Shown here: piece by piece, positions 32,483-41,225 of the stretch
Layout of the letters: each line of letters begins with the position of its first letter
How positions within the stretch are numbered: the first letter of the stretch is position 1
Origin: Leucobacter sp042726155
GTDB lineage: Bacteria; Actinomycetota; Actinomycetes; Actinomycetales; Microbacteriaceae
Assembly (NCBI RefSeq): GCF_042726155.1
Contig: NZ_JBHXHV010000002.1
Span: 310,001 to 374,000, forward strand
Length of the DNA: 64,000 nt
Direction of reading: 5' to 3'
Program-made: the position numbers and the translations under genes
Notes under the pieces: model-generated
What the model saw: the letters and a program-made list of their open reading frames with translations, nothing else
Told to the model about the DNA's origin: nothing
Database searches by the model: none

Positions 32483-34099
32483 CTACTTGGAGATCGGTGC
32501 GTACCGGAACTTGAAGGACGCGTCGAGGGTCGTGCCGTCGACGCCGGTGCCCGTGTAGGCCACCTGCTTGCCCTGCAAGAGCGGCAGCGTCGAGAGATCG
32601 TTCGCGACGAGATCCTGAATCTCACCGATCTGATCCATCCGCTTCTTCTCGTCCGTCTGCGTCTGCTGATCGACGATCAGGTCTGCGACCTTCGGGTTGT
32701 CATAGTGGTTCCCGAGGAAGTTCTCCTTGAGGAAGAACGGCGACAGGTAGTTGTCGGCATCCGAGTAGTCGGGGAACCAGCCGAGCTGGTAGGCCGGATA
32801 CACGTCGGCGGTGCGGTCCTTGGAGTACTGCACCCACTCGGTCTGCTGCAGGTTGACCTTGAAGAGACCGTCCTTCTCAAGCTGCGTCTTTACCATGGCG
32901 TACTCATCACCCGACGACGGACCGTAGTGGTCGCCGTTGTACTGCAGGCTGAGCTCAACCGGGGTCTCGACGCCAGCGTCGGCGAGCCGCTGCTTCGCCT
33001 TGGCCGCATCGGGGCCACCATCGCCGTCGCCGTACAGACCCTTCAGCGGCTCCGTCGCTCCCGTGAGTCCGTCTGGAACGAACGAGTACAGCGGGCTGTA
33101 GGTGTCTTTGTAGACATCCTTCGCGATCGCCGCGCGATCGACGAGATCGGCCGCGGCCTGGCGCACGGCCTGTGCCTTCGCCGGATCAGCGTCTTCAGCG
33201 GTAGCACCGTAGGGCTGAGTGTTGAAGTTGAATACGATGTAGCGGGTCTCGCCGCCGGGGCCCTCAACCAGCTTGACCTTGTCGTTCTTCGCCAGCTCGT
33301 CGTTGTCGGTCGCCGACAACGAGCGGAAAGCGACGTCGATCGCACCACCGGCGATGTCGAGCTTCATGTTCGATGCGTCGGCGTAGTACTTCACGTTGAC
33401 GCCGCTGTTCTCAGGCTTGCCGAGGTTGCCCTGGTATCCGTCGTACGGCGCGTACGCGATGAGTTCGTTGAGCTTGTACGAGGTGATCTCGTACTGCCCG
33501 GCGAACGCCTTGCCTGAGACAATGTCGTCATCGCTCGTGAGCGCATCGGCTGCGAACACGTCTTCGTCGATGATCGGAGCGGCCGGGCTCGACAGAATGA
33601 GCGGCCACACTTGGTCATCGCCGTTCTTCAGCTTGAAGACGACCGTGAGATCATCCTGCGCTTCGACGCTGTCGAGGTTTCCGAGTAGCGAGGCGGGCCC
33701 GTTCGGGTCGTTGATCGCAACCTGGCGATCGAACGAGAACTTGACGTCGCTCGCGGTGAGATCGTTGCCGTTCGCGAACTTCAAGCCCTCCTTGAGCTTC
33801 ACCGTGTACTCGGTGGGCGAGGTGAACTCGGCCGATTCAGCAATGTCGGGGGTCACATCTGCGGTGCCGTACTCGCTGTTGAGCAGGAACGGATACACCT
33901 GGTTCATTACCGCAAATGATCCGTTGTCGTACGCGCCGGCCGGGTCGAGTGACGTGACTTTATCGGTCGTACCGATCATGATCTCGCTGCCACCCCCGTC
34001 ACCGTCTCCGCCGGAGCCCGTCGTGCTGCTGGTTGCGCAGCCAGTGAACAGCAGTGCGGCGCCCATCAGCGCGGCCGCAGACATCAGTGTCTTCTTCAA
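32483..34099 (-). CDS. Peptide ABC transporter solute-binding lipoprotein (family 5)
   Basis: This 538-aa protein starts at the TTG at 34099 (LKKTLMSAAAL), with GAGGG just upstream; a 12-codon upstream extension to 34135 lacks a good site. The signal peptide ends in the lipobox LLFTGC. The mature protein has the SBP family 5 (DppA/OppA) pattern: SLDPAGAYDNGSFAVMNQVYPFL, YTVKLKEGLKFANG, DLTASDVKFSFDR. It captures peptides outside the membrane for the permeases encoded downstream. Confidence 0.9.
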   Translation of the reverse strand: MKKTLMSAAALMGAALLFTGCATSSTTGSGGDGDGGGSEIMIGTTDKVTSLDPAGAYDNGSFAVMNQVYPFLLNSEYGTADVTPDIAESAEFTSPTEYTVKLKEGLKFANGNDLTASDVKFSFDRQVAINDPNGPASLLGNLDSVEAQDDLTVVFKLKNGDDQVWPLILSSPAAPIIDEDVFAADALTSDDDIVSGKAFAGQYEITSYKLNELIAYAPYDGYQGNLGKPENSGVNVKYYADASNMKLDIAGGAIDVAFRSLSATDNDELAKNDKVKLVEGPGGETRYIVFNFNTQPYGATAEDADPAKAQAVRQAAADLVDRAAIAKDVYKDTYSPLYSFVPDGLTGATEPLKGLYGDGDGGPDAAKAKQRLADAGVETPVELSLQYNGDHYGPSSGDEYAMVKTQLEKDGLFKVNLQQTEWVQYSKDRTADVYPAYQLGWFPDYSDADNYLSPFFLKENFLGNHYDNPKVADLIVDQQTQTDEKKRMDQIGEIQDLVANDLSTLPLLQGKQVAYTGTGVDGTTLDASFKFRYAPISK

Positions 34100-34273
34100 T
34101 GGTTTCCCTCTCACTACCCGGGGAGCGCGCATCACTACGTTGTCGATGCGCCCGGTCGTTGAACACTGGCAGCTTAGCGAAGCCGTGTAACGATGAGGTA
34201 CCAGAAGGCAAAATCTGTCAGGCAGGTCATACTGGACCCCTCCAGGCTCAGTATTGAACGAGCCTTGAAGGTC

Positions 34274-35527
34274 TTACAGCAGGCGCTCCCCTTTTCGCCA
34301 CACAGCGTGCGTGAGCGGCATGCCGGGTCGATACGCGAGGTGCGTCACCGACGGCGCATCGAGCAAGTGAAGATCGGCCCGCGCGCCGGGGCGCACGACG
34401 CCAACAGCCCCCTGCACGTCCCCACGAGGATCGCGCCAGCCGTCCGACTCCATGCCGAGCGCGATCGCTCCGCCGAGCGTGGCGGCGCGCACGGCCTCCT
34501 GCACCGTTAGCCGCATTTGGAGCACCGCGGTCGCCACACAAAACGCCATCGAGCTCGTGTACGACGTGCCGGGATTCGCGTTTGAGGCGATCGCGAGCAC
34601 CGCCCCGGCATCGAGCAGATCGCGCGCCGGGGCGAGCGGCATGCGGGTCGAGAGGTCGCAGGCGGGCAGCACGGTCGCGACGGTGCCGCGACGACCCGCG
34701 CCGCCATCCCAAGCTCTCCACGAACCGGCGAGCGCCGAGACGTCGTCATCACTCAGAAAGCCCAGGTGGTCGACGCTCAGTGATCCGGCGCTCACCGCGA
34801 GTTGTACCCCCGGGCCGTGCCCGAGCTGGTTCCCGTGCACGCGGGACGCGAGCCCGGCGCGCGCTGCAGCCTCGAGCACACGACGGGAGGCAGCCTCATC
34901 GAAAGCACCCTCCTCGCAGAAGACATCGACTGCGCTCACGTGCGGCGCGACCGCGTCGAGCATTGGCCCCGTGACGAGGTCGAGATACGACGCCGGATCG
35001 TCTCCCGCGGGCACAACGTGCGCCCCGAGAAACGTCACGGCGTCAGCGTAGCGACCCGCGATCACTGCTGCGCGGCGCTCGTCTTCGACGGTGAGCCCGT
35101 AGCCCGTTTTGGTCTCGAGCGTCGTCGTGCCCCCGCTCCGCGCCTCTTCGACCAGGCGCGCAAGGTTCGCCGTGAGTTCGGCGTCAGTGGCGGCACGCGT
35201 GGCCTCGACGGTGACGTTGATGCCGCCAGCGGCATACGCCTCACCCGCCATGCGCGCCTCGAACTCGGCCGTGCGATCGCCAGCGAATACGAGGTGCGTG
35301 TGGGAGTCGACCCAGCCGGGCAGCAGCGCGCGGCCCCCAGCGTCGAAGCGTGAATCGGCCGCGGGCGCGTGGGCAGCCGGCCCGACCCACGACACCCGAT
35401 CCCGCTCGATCACGACGGCCGCATCGCGAAGCCTCCCCCCGTGCGCATCATCGTTCGTCGTGAGCTCACCGATATTGTCGATGACCAGGCTGCCTCGATT
35501 GGACGGCACTCCGCCCCCGCCACTCAC
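34274..35527 (-). CDS. hutI: Imidazolonepropionase
   Basis: This 417-aa amidohydrolase has the metal-binding WVDSHTHLVFAGDR near residue 73. TKTGYGLTVEDE, VDVFCEEGAF, HGNQLGHGPGV and ASNANPGTS are characteristic of HutI. It hydrolyses imidazolonepropionate to formiminoglutamate, the third step of histidine degradation. The start is GTG at 35527, 4 bp after the hutU stop at 35532, so the two form an operon. No hutH or formiminoglutamase gene lies in the window. Confidence 0.93.
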   Translation of the reverse strand: MSGGGGVPSNRGSLVIDNIGELTTNDDAHGGRLRDAAVVIERDRVSWVGPAAHAPAADSRFDAGGRALLPGWVDSHTHLVFAGDRTAEFEARMAGEAYAAGGINVTVEATRAATDAELTANLARLVEEARSGGTTTLETKTGYGLTVEDERRAAVIAGRYADAVTFLGAHVVPAGDDPASYLDLVTGPMLDAVAPHVSAVDVFCEEGAFDEAASRRVLEAAARAGLASRVHGNQLGHGPGVQLAVSAGSLSVDHLGFLSDDDVSALAGSWRAWDGGAGRRGTVATVLPACDLSTRMPLAPARDLLDAGAVLAIASNANPGTSYTSSMAFCVATAVLQMRLTVQEAVRAATLGGAIALGMESDGWRDPRGDVQGAVGVVRPGARADLHLLDAPSVTHLAYRPGMPLTHAVWRKGERLL

Positions 35528-35531
35528 GGTG

Positions 35532-37232
35532 CTACCAAGCCTGCTCGGTGTTCCGAATGACGGGCGCGACCGGAATACGCACGCCGCGTTCGGCAGCCAC
35601 GTCTACCGCCCGCTGGTAGCCAGCGTCGACGTGTCGAATCACGCCCATGCCTGGATCGTTCGTGAGCAGGCGCTGCAGCTTCTCGGCCGCGAGCGGCGTG
35701 CCATCAGCCACCGACACCTGGCCCGAGTGGTTTGAGCGCCCAATGCCCACACCGCCACCGTGGTGCAGCGACACCCAGGTCGCGCCCGACGATGCCGCCG
35801 TGAGCGCGTTCAACAGAGGCCAGTCGGCGATCGCGTCAGAGCCGTCAGCCATCGACTCCGTCTCACGGTACGGCGAGGCCACAGAGCCCGAATCGAGATG
35901 ATCGCGGCCGATCACGATCGGTGCCGACAGCTTGCCCTCGGCGACCAGTTCGTTGAACCGCACCGCGGCCTTCGCCCGGTCGCCATATCCCAGCCAGCAG
36001 ATTCGCGCTGGCAGGCCCTCAAACTCGACGCGCTCCTGCGCGGCGCGGATCCAGCGATGCAGGTGAGCGTTCTCGGGGAACAGCTCAAGGATCGCCTCGT
36101 CGGTGACGCGAATGTCTTCCGGGTCCCCTGAAAGTGCAGCCCAGCGGAAGGGCCCGAGCCCCTCACAGAACAGCGGACGAATGTATGCCGGCACGAAGCC
36201 GGGAAATTCGAACGCGCGGTCGTATCCGCCCGTACGGGCCTCATCGCGGATCGAGTTGCCATAGTCGAAGACCTCGGCCCCCGCGTCTTGGAACTCAACC
36301 ATTGCACGCACCTGCGCGGCCATAGACGCCTGCGCGACGCGTGTGAACCCCTCGGGGTCGGCCTCAGCACGAGCGAGTCGTTCGCCGACCTCGTACCCGA
36401 TGGGCAGGTAACTGAGCGGATCGTGCGCGCTCGTCTGGTCGGTCACAACGTCGATCGTGATCTCTCCTGCGCGGTGGCGGCGAAGAATCTCGGGGAAAAC
36501 CTCGGCGGCATTGCCCACGAGGCCGACCGACCAGCCGCGCTTTTCATCCTTCGCCTGCTGCACCTTGGCGAGCGCTTCGTCGATGTCAGTGACGACCTCG
36601 TCGAGGTAGCGCTTGCTCACGCGACGCTCGAGACGCGACTGGTCCACGTCGACGATGAGGCAGGCGCCGTCGTTGAGCGTCACCGCGAGCGGCTGCGCGC
36701 CGCCCATCCCGCCGCAGCCACCCGTGAGCGTGATGGTGCCCGCAAGGGTGCCACCGAACTTCTTCCGGCCGACCGCCGCAAACGTCTCGAACGTGCCCTG
36801 CAGAATCCCCTGCGTGCCGATGTAGATCCAGGAGCCCGCGGTCATCTGGCCGTACATCGTGAGACCCTCTGCCTCGAGCCGGCGAAACTCCGGCCAGTTC
36901 GACCAGTCACCAACGAGATTCGAGTTCGCAATAAGCACGCGTGGCGCCCACACATTCGTGCGAAAAACACCGACGGGCTTTCCCGACTGCACGAGCAATG
37001 TCTCGTCGTCTTCAAGATCACGCAGCGTCTCGACGATGGCGTCGAACGCCTCCCAGCTGCGGGCAGCACGGCCCGTACCGCCATAGACGACCAAATCATC
37101 GGGACGTTCGGCGACCTCTGGATCGAGATTGTTCATCAGCATGCGAAGCGGTGCCTCGGTCTGCCAGCTCTTCGCTGTGAGCTCGGTTCCTCGAGGGGAG
37201 CGGACGGGACGTGCGCCGGGAAGTGCCATCAT
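35532..37232 (-). CDS. hutU: Urocanate hydratase
   Basis: This 566-aa protein has urocanase landmarks: the NAD-binding LTGGCGGMGGAQPLAVTLN region, VYGGTGRAARSWEAFD near the N-terminus, and HHGGGVGIGRSNHSGQV near the C-terminus. It hydrates urocanate to imidazolonepropionate using tightly bound NAD. Start is the ATG at 37232 or 37229. It leads the hutU-hutI operon, which is placed between two peptide ABC transporter operons, so peptide-derived histidine may be catabolised here. Confidence 0.95.
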   Translation of the reverse strand: MMALPGARPVRSPRGTELTAKSWQTEAPLRMLMNNLDPEVAERPDDLVVYGGTGRAARSWEAFDAIVETLRDLEDDETLLVQSGKPVGVFRTNVWAPRVLIANSNLVGDWSNWPEFRRLEAEGLTMYGQMTAGSWIYIGTQGILQGTFETFAAVGRKKFGGTLAGTITLTGGCGGMGGAQPLAVTLNDGACLIVDVDQSRLERRVSKRYLDEVVTDIDEALAKVQQAKDEKRGWSVGLVGNAAEVFPEILRRHRAGEITIDVVTDQTSAHDPLSYLPIGYEVGERLARAEADPEGFTRVAQASMAAQVRAMVEFQDAGAEVFDYGNSIRDEARTGGYDRAFEFPGFVPAYIRPLFCEGLGPFRWAALSGDPEDIRVTDEAILELFPENAHLHRWIRAAQERVEFEGLPARICWLGYGDRAKAAVRFNELVAEGKLSAPIVIGRDHLDSGSVASPYRETESMADGSDAIADWPLLNALTAASSGATWVSLHHGGGVGIGRSNHSGQVSVADGTPLAAEKLQRLLTNDPGMGVIRHVDAGYQRAVDVAAERGVRIPVAPVIRNTEQAW

Positions 37233-37315
37233 TGGACCTTTCGCTGAAGTTCGGGATCGCGGGGCGTCGCCCGCATACCCCTATCCCAGCGGTTCCGAGG
37301 CGTCCCGACAACGCA

Positions 37316-37361
37316 CTGACGCCCTCGACTGTCCGGGGTGCCGGACAGTCGAGGGCGTCAG
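37316..37361 (-). terminator. Long perfect hairpin after the second peptide ABC operon
   Basis: A 21-bp perfect stem (37316-37336 with 37341-37361) with loop GGTG lies 15 bp beyond the ATPase gene stop on the minus strand. It is longer than most terminators in this window and also lies upstream of hutU, insulating the two units. Confidence 0.75.
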
Positions 37362-37376
37362 CGGAGAAGGGTGACG

Positions 37377-39170
37377 CTAGCTCGCGTGCGCCTGGGACCC
37401 GTTAATCCCAAGCTCGATGTGAGCGCCAGGGATCGCTGCCAGCAGGTTCTTCGTGTACTCCTCACGAGGATTCTCGAAGACCTCATCTGTGGTCGCCTGC
37501 TCCACGATGCGCCCCTGCTGCATCACGCACACGCGATCCGCAATCAAACGCACCACCGCAAGGTCGTGCGTGATGAAGAGGTACGTGAGCCCGAGCTCAC
37601 GCTGCAACTCGGCGAGCAGATCCAGGATCTGTGCCTGCACCAGCACGTCCAGCGCCGATACCGCCTCATCGAGCACGAGAATGTCGGGTTTCAGCGCGAG
37701 GCCGCGCGCGACAGCAACGCGCTGTCGCTGACCACCCGAGAGCTCGTTCGGATAGCGCGACGCCAATTCACGCGGCAGCGCGACCTGATCGAGCAGCTCG
37801 AGCATGCGAGCATTGCGGCTCGCGGCGTCGCCCACGTTGTGAATCTTCAGCGGCTCGATGATCGTGTTGCCGATATTGTGCAGCGGGTCGAGCGATCCGT
37901 ACGGATCCTGGAACACCGGCTGCAGGGTGCGGCGCAGGTCGAAGAGTTCACGCCGCGACATCCCCTTCGTCTCTTTCCCGGCAATCTTCACCGAGCCCGA
38001 CGAGGGTTCTTCCAATTGCAGCACCATCTTCGCGATGGTCGACTTGCCCGATCCCGACTCCCCCACGAGGGCCATGGTCTCGCCGCGATTCACCGTGAAG
38101 CTCGCGCCCGCCACCGCGTGGAAGTCCTCTGAACCGAAGTTCCCCTTCCGGAGCTTGTAGACCCTGCCCAGGTCAGTGACCTCGATCATCGGCTCGCCGT
38201 GCTTTACCGTCGGCTTCGGCTCCTCAGCAAGTGCTGCGAGGTCGAAGGTCTGAGTGGGGGCGGTCGGCAGCGTCGGATCGTTTCCGATGCGCTTTGACGC
38301 GAGGCTCGGGGCGGCCGATACCAAGCGCTTCGTGTACGGGTGCTGGGGGCGCTCGAGAATCTCACGGCTCGGCCCAGACTCCACAATGTTGCCCTGGTAC
38401 ATCACGATCAGCTTCTCAGCTCGCTCAGCCGCGAGCCCGAGGTCATGCGTGATGAACACCACGGCCGTGCCGAGCTCCTGCGTCAGCTTCTGCAGGTGGT
38501 CAAGCACGACGCGCTGCACGGTGACGTCGAGCGCCGAGGTCGGCTCATCAGCAATCAGCAGCTGCGGGCTCGCCGCAAGACCGATACCAATGAGTGCGCG
38601 CTGCTTCATGCCACCTGAGAACTGGTGTGGATACTGCTTCATGCGCTGTTCAGCGTTTTGCAGACCCGCCTGTTCGAGTACCTGCACGGCGCGAGCGCGC
38701 ACCTCCTTCTTGCCGGTGGCGAGGCCATTCGCACGGATCGCCTCTTCGACCTGGAAGCCGACCGACCACACCGGGTTCAGGTTCGACATCGGATCCTGCG
38801 GCACGAGACCGATCTCGCGGCCTCGGATGCGCTCCATATCGCGGCGGCCGATGCCAACGAGCTCGCGACCCAACCACTGCACTGAACCGCCGGTGACCTT
38901 ACCGGTGCCGGGAAGCAGGTTGATGACCGCGTGCATCGTGGTCGACTTGCCGGAGCCCGACTCACCCACGATCGCCACGGTTTCGCCCGGATAGACGTCG
39001 AACCCGATGCCGTGCAGCACCTCGCGGCGCTCCTTCTTCACGCCGAACTCAACCTGGAGGTCTCGCACGCTCAGAATGGGCTGCGGAGCCACAACGGGTT
39101 GCTGATCCGCGTCTGAAATCGGTGTTGCGGCTTCTGCCGCACCCTGGGACATTGGCTGCTGATCACTCAT
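37377..39170 (-). CDS. Oligopeptide ABC transporter, fused double ATP-binding protein
   Basis: This 597-aa protein carries two ABC ATPase domains in the OppD-OppF order. Walker A GESGSGKS occurs twice, the signatures are FSGGMKQRALIGIGL and LSGGQRQRVAVARGL, and the Walker B motifs are IADEPTSALDV and VLDEAVSALDV. A Pro/Gln-rich 30-residue N-terminus precedes the first domain. The start overlaps the upstream permease stop (39167-39170, ATGA). It energises the second peptide importer in this window. Confidence 0.92.
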   Translation of the reverse strand: MSDQQPMSQGAAEAATPISDADQQPVVAPQPILSVRDLQVEFGVKKERREVLHGIGFDVYPGETVAIVGESGSGKSTTMHAVINLLPGTGKVTGGSVQWLGRELVGIGRRDMERIRGREIGLVPQDPMSNLNPVWSVGFQVEEAIRANGLATGKKEVRARAVQVLEQAGLQNAEQRMKQYPHQFSGGMKQRALIGIGLAASPQLLIADEPTSALDVTVQRVVLDHLQKLTQELGTAVVFITHDLGLAAERAEKLIVMYQGNIVESGPSREILERPQHPYTKRLVSAAPSLASKRIGNDPTLPTAPTQTFDLAALAEEPKPTVKHGEPMIEVTDLGRVYKLRKGNFGSEDFHAVAGASFTVNRGETMALVGESGSGKSTIAKMVLQLEEPSSGSVKIAGKETKGMSRRELFDLRRTLQPVFQDPYGSLDPLHNIGNTIIEPLKIHNVGDAASRNARMLELLDQVALPRELASRYPNELSGGQRQRVAVARGLALKPDILVLDEAVSALDVLVQAQILDLLAELQRELGLTYLFITHDLAVVRLIADRVCVMQQGRIVEQATTDEVFENPREEYTKNLLAAIPGAHIELGINGSQAHAS

Positions 39171-40120
39171 CGCTGCGCCCTCGCTTTCGGATCGAGCGCA
39201 TCGCGAACAACCTCACCCAGCATGACAAAGCCGAATACGGTGACCGCGAGCGCGAGGGATGGCCAGAGAAGAAGCTGCGGGTCATTGCGCAGATCTCGCT
39301 GGGCTGCGGAAATGTCATTTCCCCAGCTAACAAATTCGGCCGGGGGCAAGCCCACGCCAAGGAACGACAGCACGGCCTCCGCAACGATCGCCGCAGACAG
39401 CGAGATCGTGGTGACGACGAGCAGCGGCGCGATTGAATTCGGCAGCACGTGGCGAACTAGCGTCTTAAACCGCGACAGGCCGAGCGCCGTCGAAGCCATT
39501 ACGAAGTCGGCATTGCGGACGCGCAAAATCTCGGAGCGCAGGATGCGCGCCGATACCGGCCACGAGAAGCCGCCAATCGCGAACGCGATCGTCAGTGGAT
39601 TGCGGAATTCCTGGAACACCGTCATCACGATCACACCCGCGAGGATGTAGGGAATCGAAAAGAAGATGTCACCGATTCGTGAGATCACGGTGTCGACCCA
39701 GCCGCCGAAGAACCCGGCGAGTGATCCGGCAATCGTGCCAACCACAAACGTGATCATGACCACGAGGAGGCCCACCGACACGGAGGTGGACGTGCCGTAA
39801 ATGATGCGGGCAAACACGTCCTGTCCTTGCGAGGTGAAGCCGAGGATGTGCCCCTTGGTCGGGCCTTCCTTCGACATTGCAAGGTCTGCGGCTCGCGGAT
39901 CCACCGGGGTGAACAGGTGCGGGAATAGCGACACGGCAATCACGATGACAATCACGACGGCGGAGACCCAAAACATCGGCCGCCCGCGCATGTCGCGCCA
40001 CGCGTCGAGCCAGAGGTTCGACTTCTTCTCATCAATCTTCACCGCGTCGACGGCGGCGACCGGCGTCTCATCGAACGGAGCGACGAAGTGCTCCATGTTC
40101 GGGTTCTTGGGCTCAGGCAT
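39167..40120 (-). CDS. Oligopeptide ABC transporter permease (OppC-like)
   Basis: This protein is about 317 aa from the ATG at 40120 (MPEPKNPNMEHF), with GAGGA just upstream; the frame extends to 40147 without a better start. The extended cytoplasmic N-terminus precedes helices beginning PMFWVSAVVIVIVIAVSLFPHLF. The EAA-like loop is ASTALGLSRFKTLVRHVLPNSIAPL. It overlaps the end of the OppB-like gene by 8 bp. Confidence 0.9.
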   Translation of the reverse strand: MPEPKNPNMEHFVAPFDETPVAAVDAVKIDEKKSNLWLDAWRDMRGRPMFWVSAVVIVIVIAVSLFPHLFTPVDPRAADLAMSKEGPTKGHILGFTSQGQDVFARIIYGTSTSVSVGLLVVMITFVVGTIAGSLAGFFGGWVDTVISRIGDIFFSIPYILAGVIVMTVFQEFRNPLTIAFAIGGFSWPVSARILRSEILRVRNADFVMASTALGLSRFKTLVRHVLPNSIAPLLVVTTISLSAAIVAEAVLSFLGVGLPPAEFVSWGNDISAAQRDLRNDPQLLLWPSLALAVTVFGFVMLGEVVRDALDPKARAQR

Positions 40121-41039
40121 AACGAATCCTCGGATCGAGTACGGCATACAGCAGGTCGACGATCAGGTTCACGCCGAGGTAGATGAGCACCATGAAGGTA
40201 ACGAACGACACGACGAGCGAGTTGTCGCCCTTCAAGATGGCGCCGAACAGTGCGTTACCCACGCCGGGCACGTTGAAAATGCCCTCGGTCACGGTCGCAC
40301 CGACCATCAGAATGCCGAAGTCGGTAGCGGTGTTCGTGATCGTGGGAATCAGCGAGTTGCGGAGTACGTGCACGGGAATGACGCGGCTGCGGCTCAGACC
40401 CTTTGCGTACGCGGTGCGAACGAAGTCTTGATTGAGGGTGTCGATCACCGATGATCGCGTAAGACGCATGCTCGTCGCGTACAGCGAGACACCGAGCACG
40501 ATGGCCGGCATGATCAGGTCTTGAATCGGTGCACCGGTGCCCACCGTCGTGCGGAACCAGCCCAGCTTGATGCCGAGCCCCCACTGCGCGATGAAGGCGA
40601 CCACGAAGATCGGCACGCTCATGAAGACGAGGCCGATGATCAGGTTGACGTTGTCAAAGATCTTGCCCTTGCGGAGGCCCGAGATCAGACCAACGGTGAT
40701 GGCGATGACCAGCTCGATGACGATCGCCATAGCGGCCAGCTTGATCGTGACCGGGAACGTGCGGGCCAGAATCTCTGAGACCGGCTGCCCGGTGAAGCTG
40801 ACACCGAAGTCGCCGACGAGCACTCCCTTGACGTACAGGAAGTACTGCACGATGAACGGCTGATCGAGGTGGTACTGCTCGCGCAGGCGATCCACGATGG
40901 CGGGGTCTGGCGTCTTGTCGCCGAACATCGCAAGGATCGGGTCGCCTGGCATGGCAAACACCATGAAGTAGATGAGGAATGTGGTGCCCAGAAGAACCGG
41001 GATCACCTGGAGCAATCGAAAGAGGATGTATTTCAGCAT
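40113..41039 (-). CDS. Oligopeptide ABC transporter permease (OppB-like)
   Basis: This 308-aa protein starts MLKYILFRLLQVIPVLLGTTFLIYF. It has the family GDPILAMFGDKTPDPAIVDRLREQYHLD region and the EAA loop TAYAKGLSRSRVIPVHVLRNSLIP. It forms the heteromeric channel with the OppC-like protein. The gene is separated from the binding protein by 186 bp that includes a stem-loop. Confidence 0.92.
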   Translation of the reverse strand: MLKYILFRLLQVIPVLLGTTFLIYFMVFAMPGDPILAMFGDKTPDPAIVDRLREQYHLDQPFIVQYFLYVKGVLVGDFGVSFTGQPVSEILARTFPVTIKLAAMAIVIELVIAITVGLISGLRKGKIFDNVNLIIGLVFMSVPIFVVAFIAQWGLGIKLGWFRTTVGTGAPIQDLIMPAIVLGVSLYATSMRLTRSSVIDTLNQDFVRTAYAKGLSRSRVIPVHVLRNSLIPTITNTATDFGILMVGATVTEGIFNVPGVGNALFGAILKGDNSLVVSFVTFMVLIYLGVNLIVDLLYAVLDPRIRYA

Positions 41040-41183
41040 GAGACGCCTCCCCCTCGAGCGAAGTTGTTGAACATGGCGCGCTATCTCTCGCAGTGATGAT
41101 GCGATGCAGTCTCAGAAACGTCGTTGGTTCCAGCCTGCAGGCTTGGTGGACCGGGCGCGGCGCGGTGGCACTGCGCCCAGCGG

Positions 41184-41214
41184 GGAGGCCCCGGGTGTGA
41201 CACCCAGGGCCTCC
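41184..41214 (-). terminator. Intercistronic stem-loop after the second solute-binding gene
   Basis: GGAGGCCC (41184-41191) pairs with GGGCCTCC (41207-41214) around an inner GGGTGT/ACACCC pairing, 12 bp after the binding-protein stop. Its position matches the hairpin at 32438-32470 in the first operon. Confidence 0.7.
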
Positions 41215-41225
41215 GAGTGGAGCTG

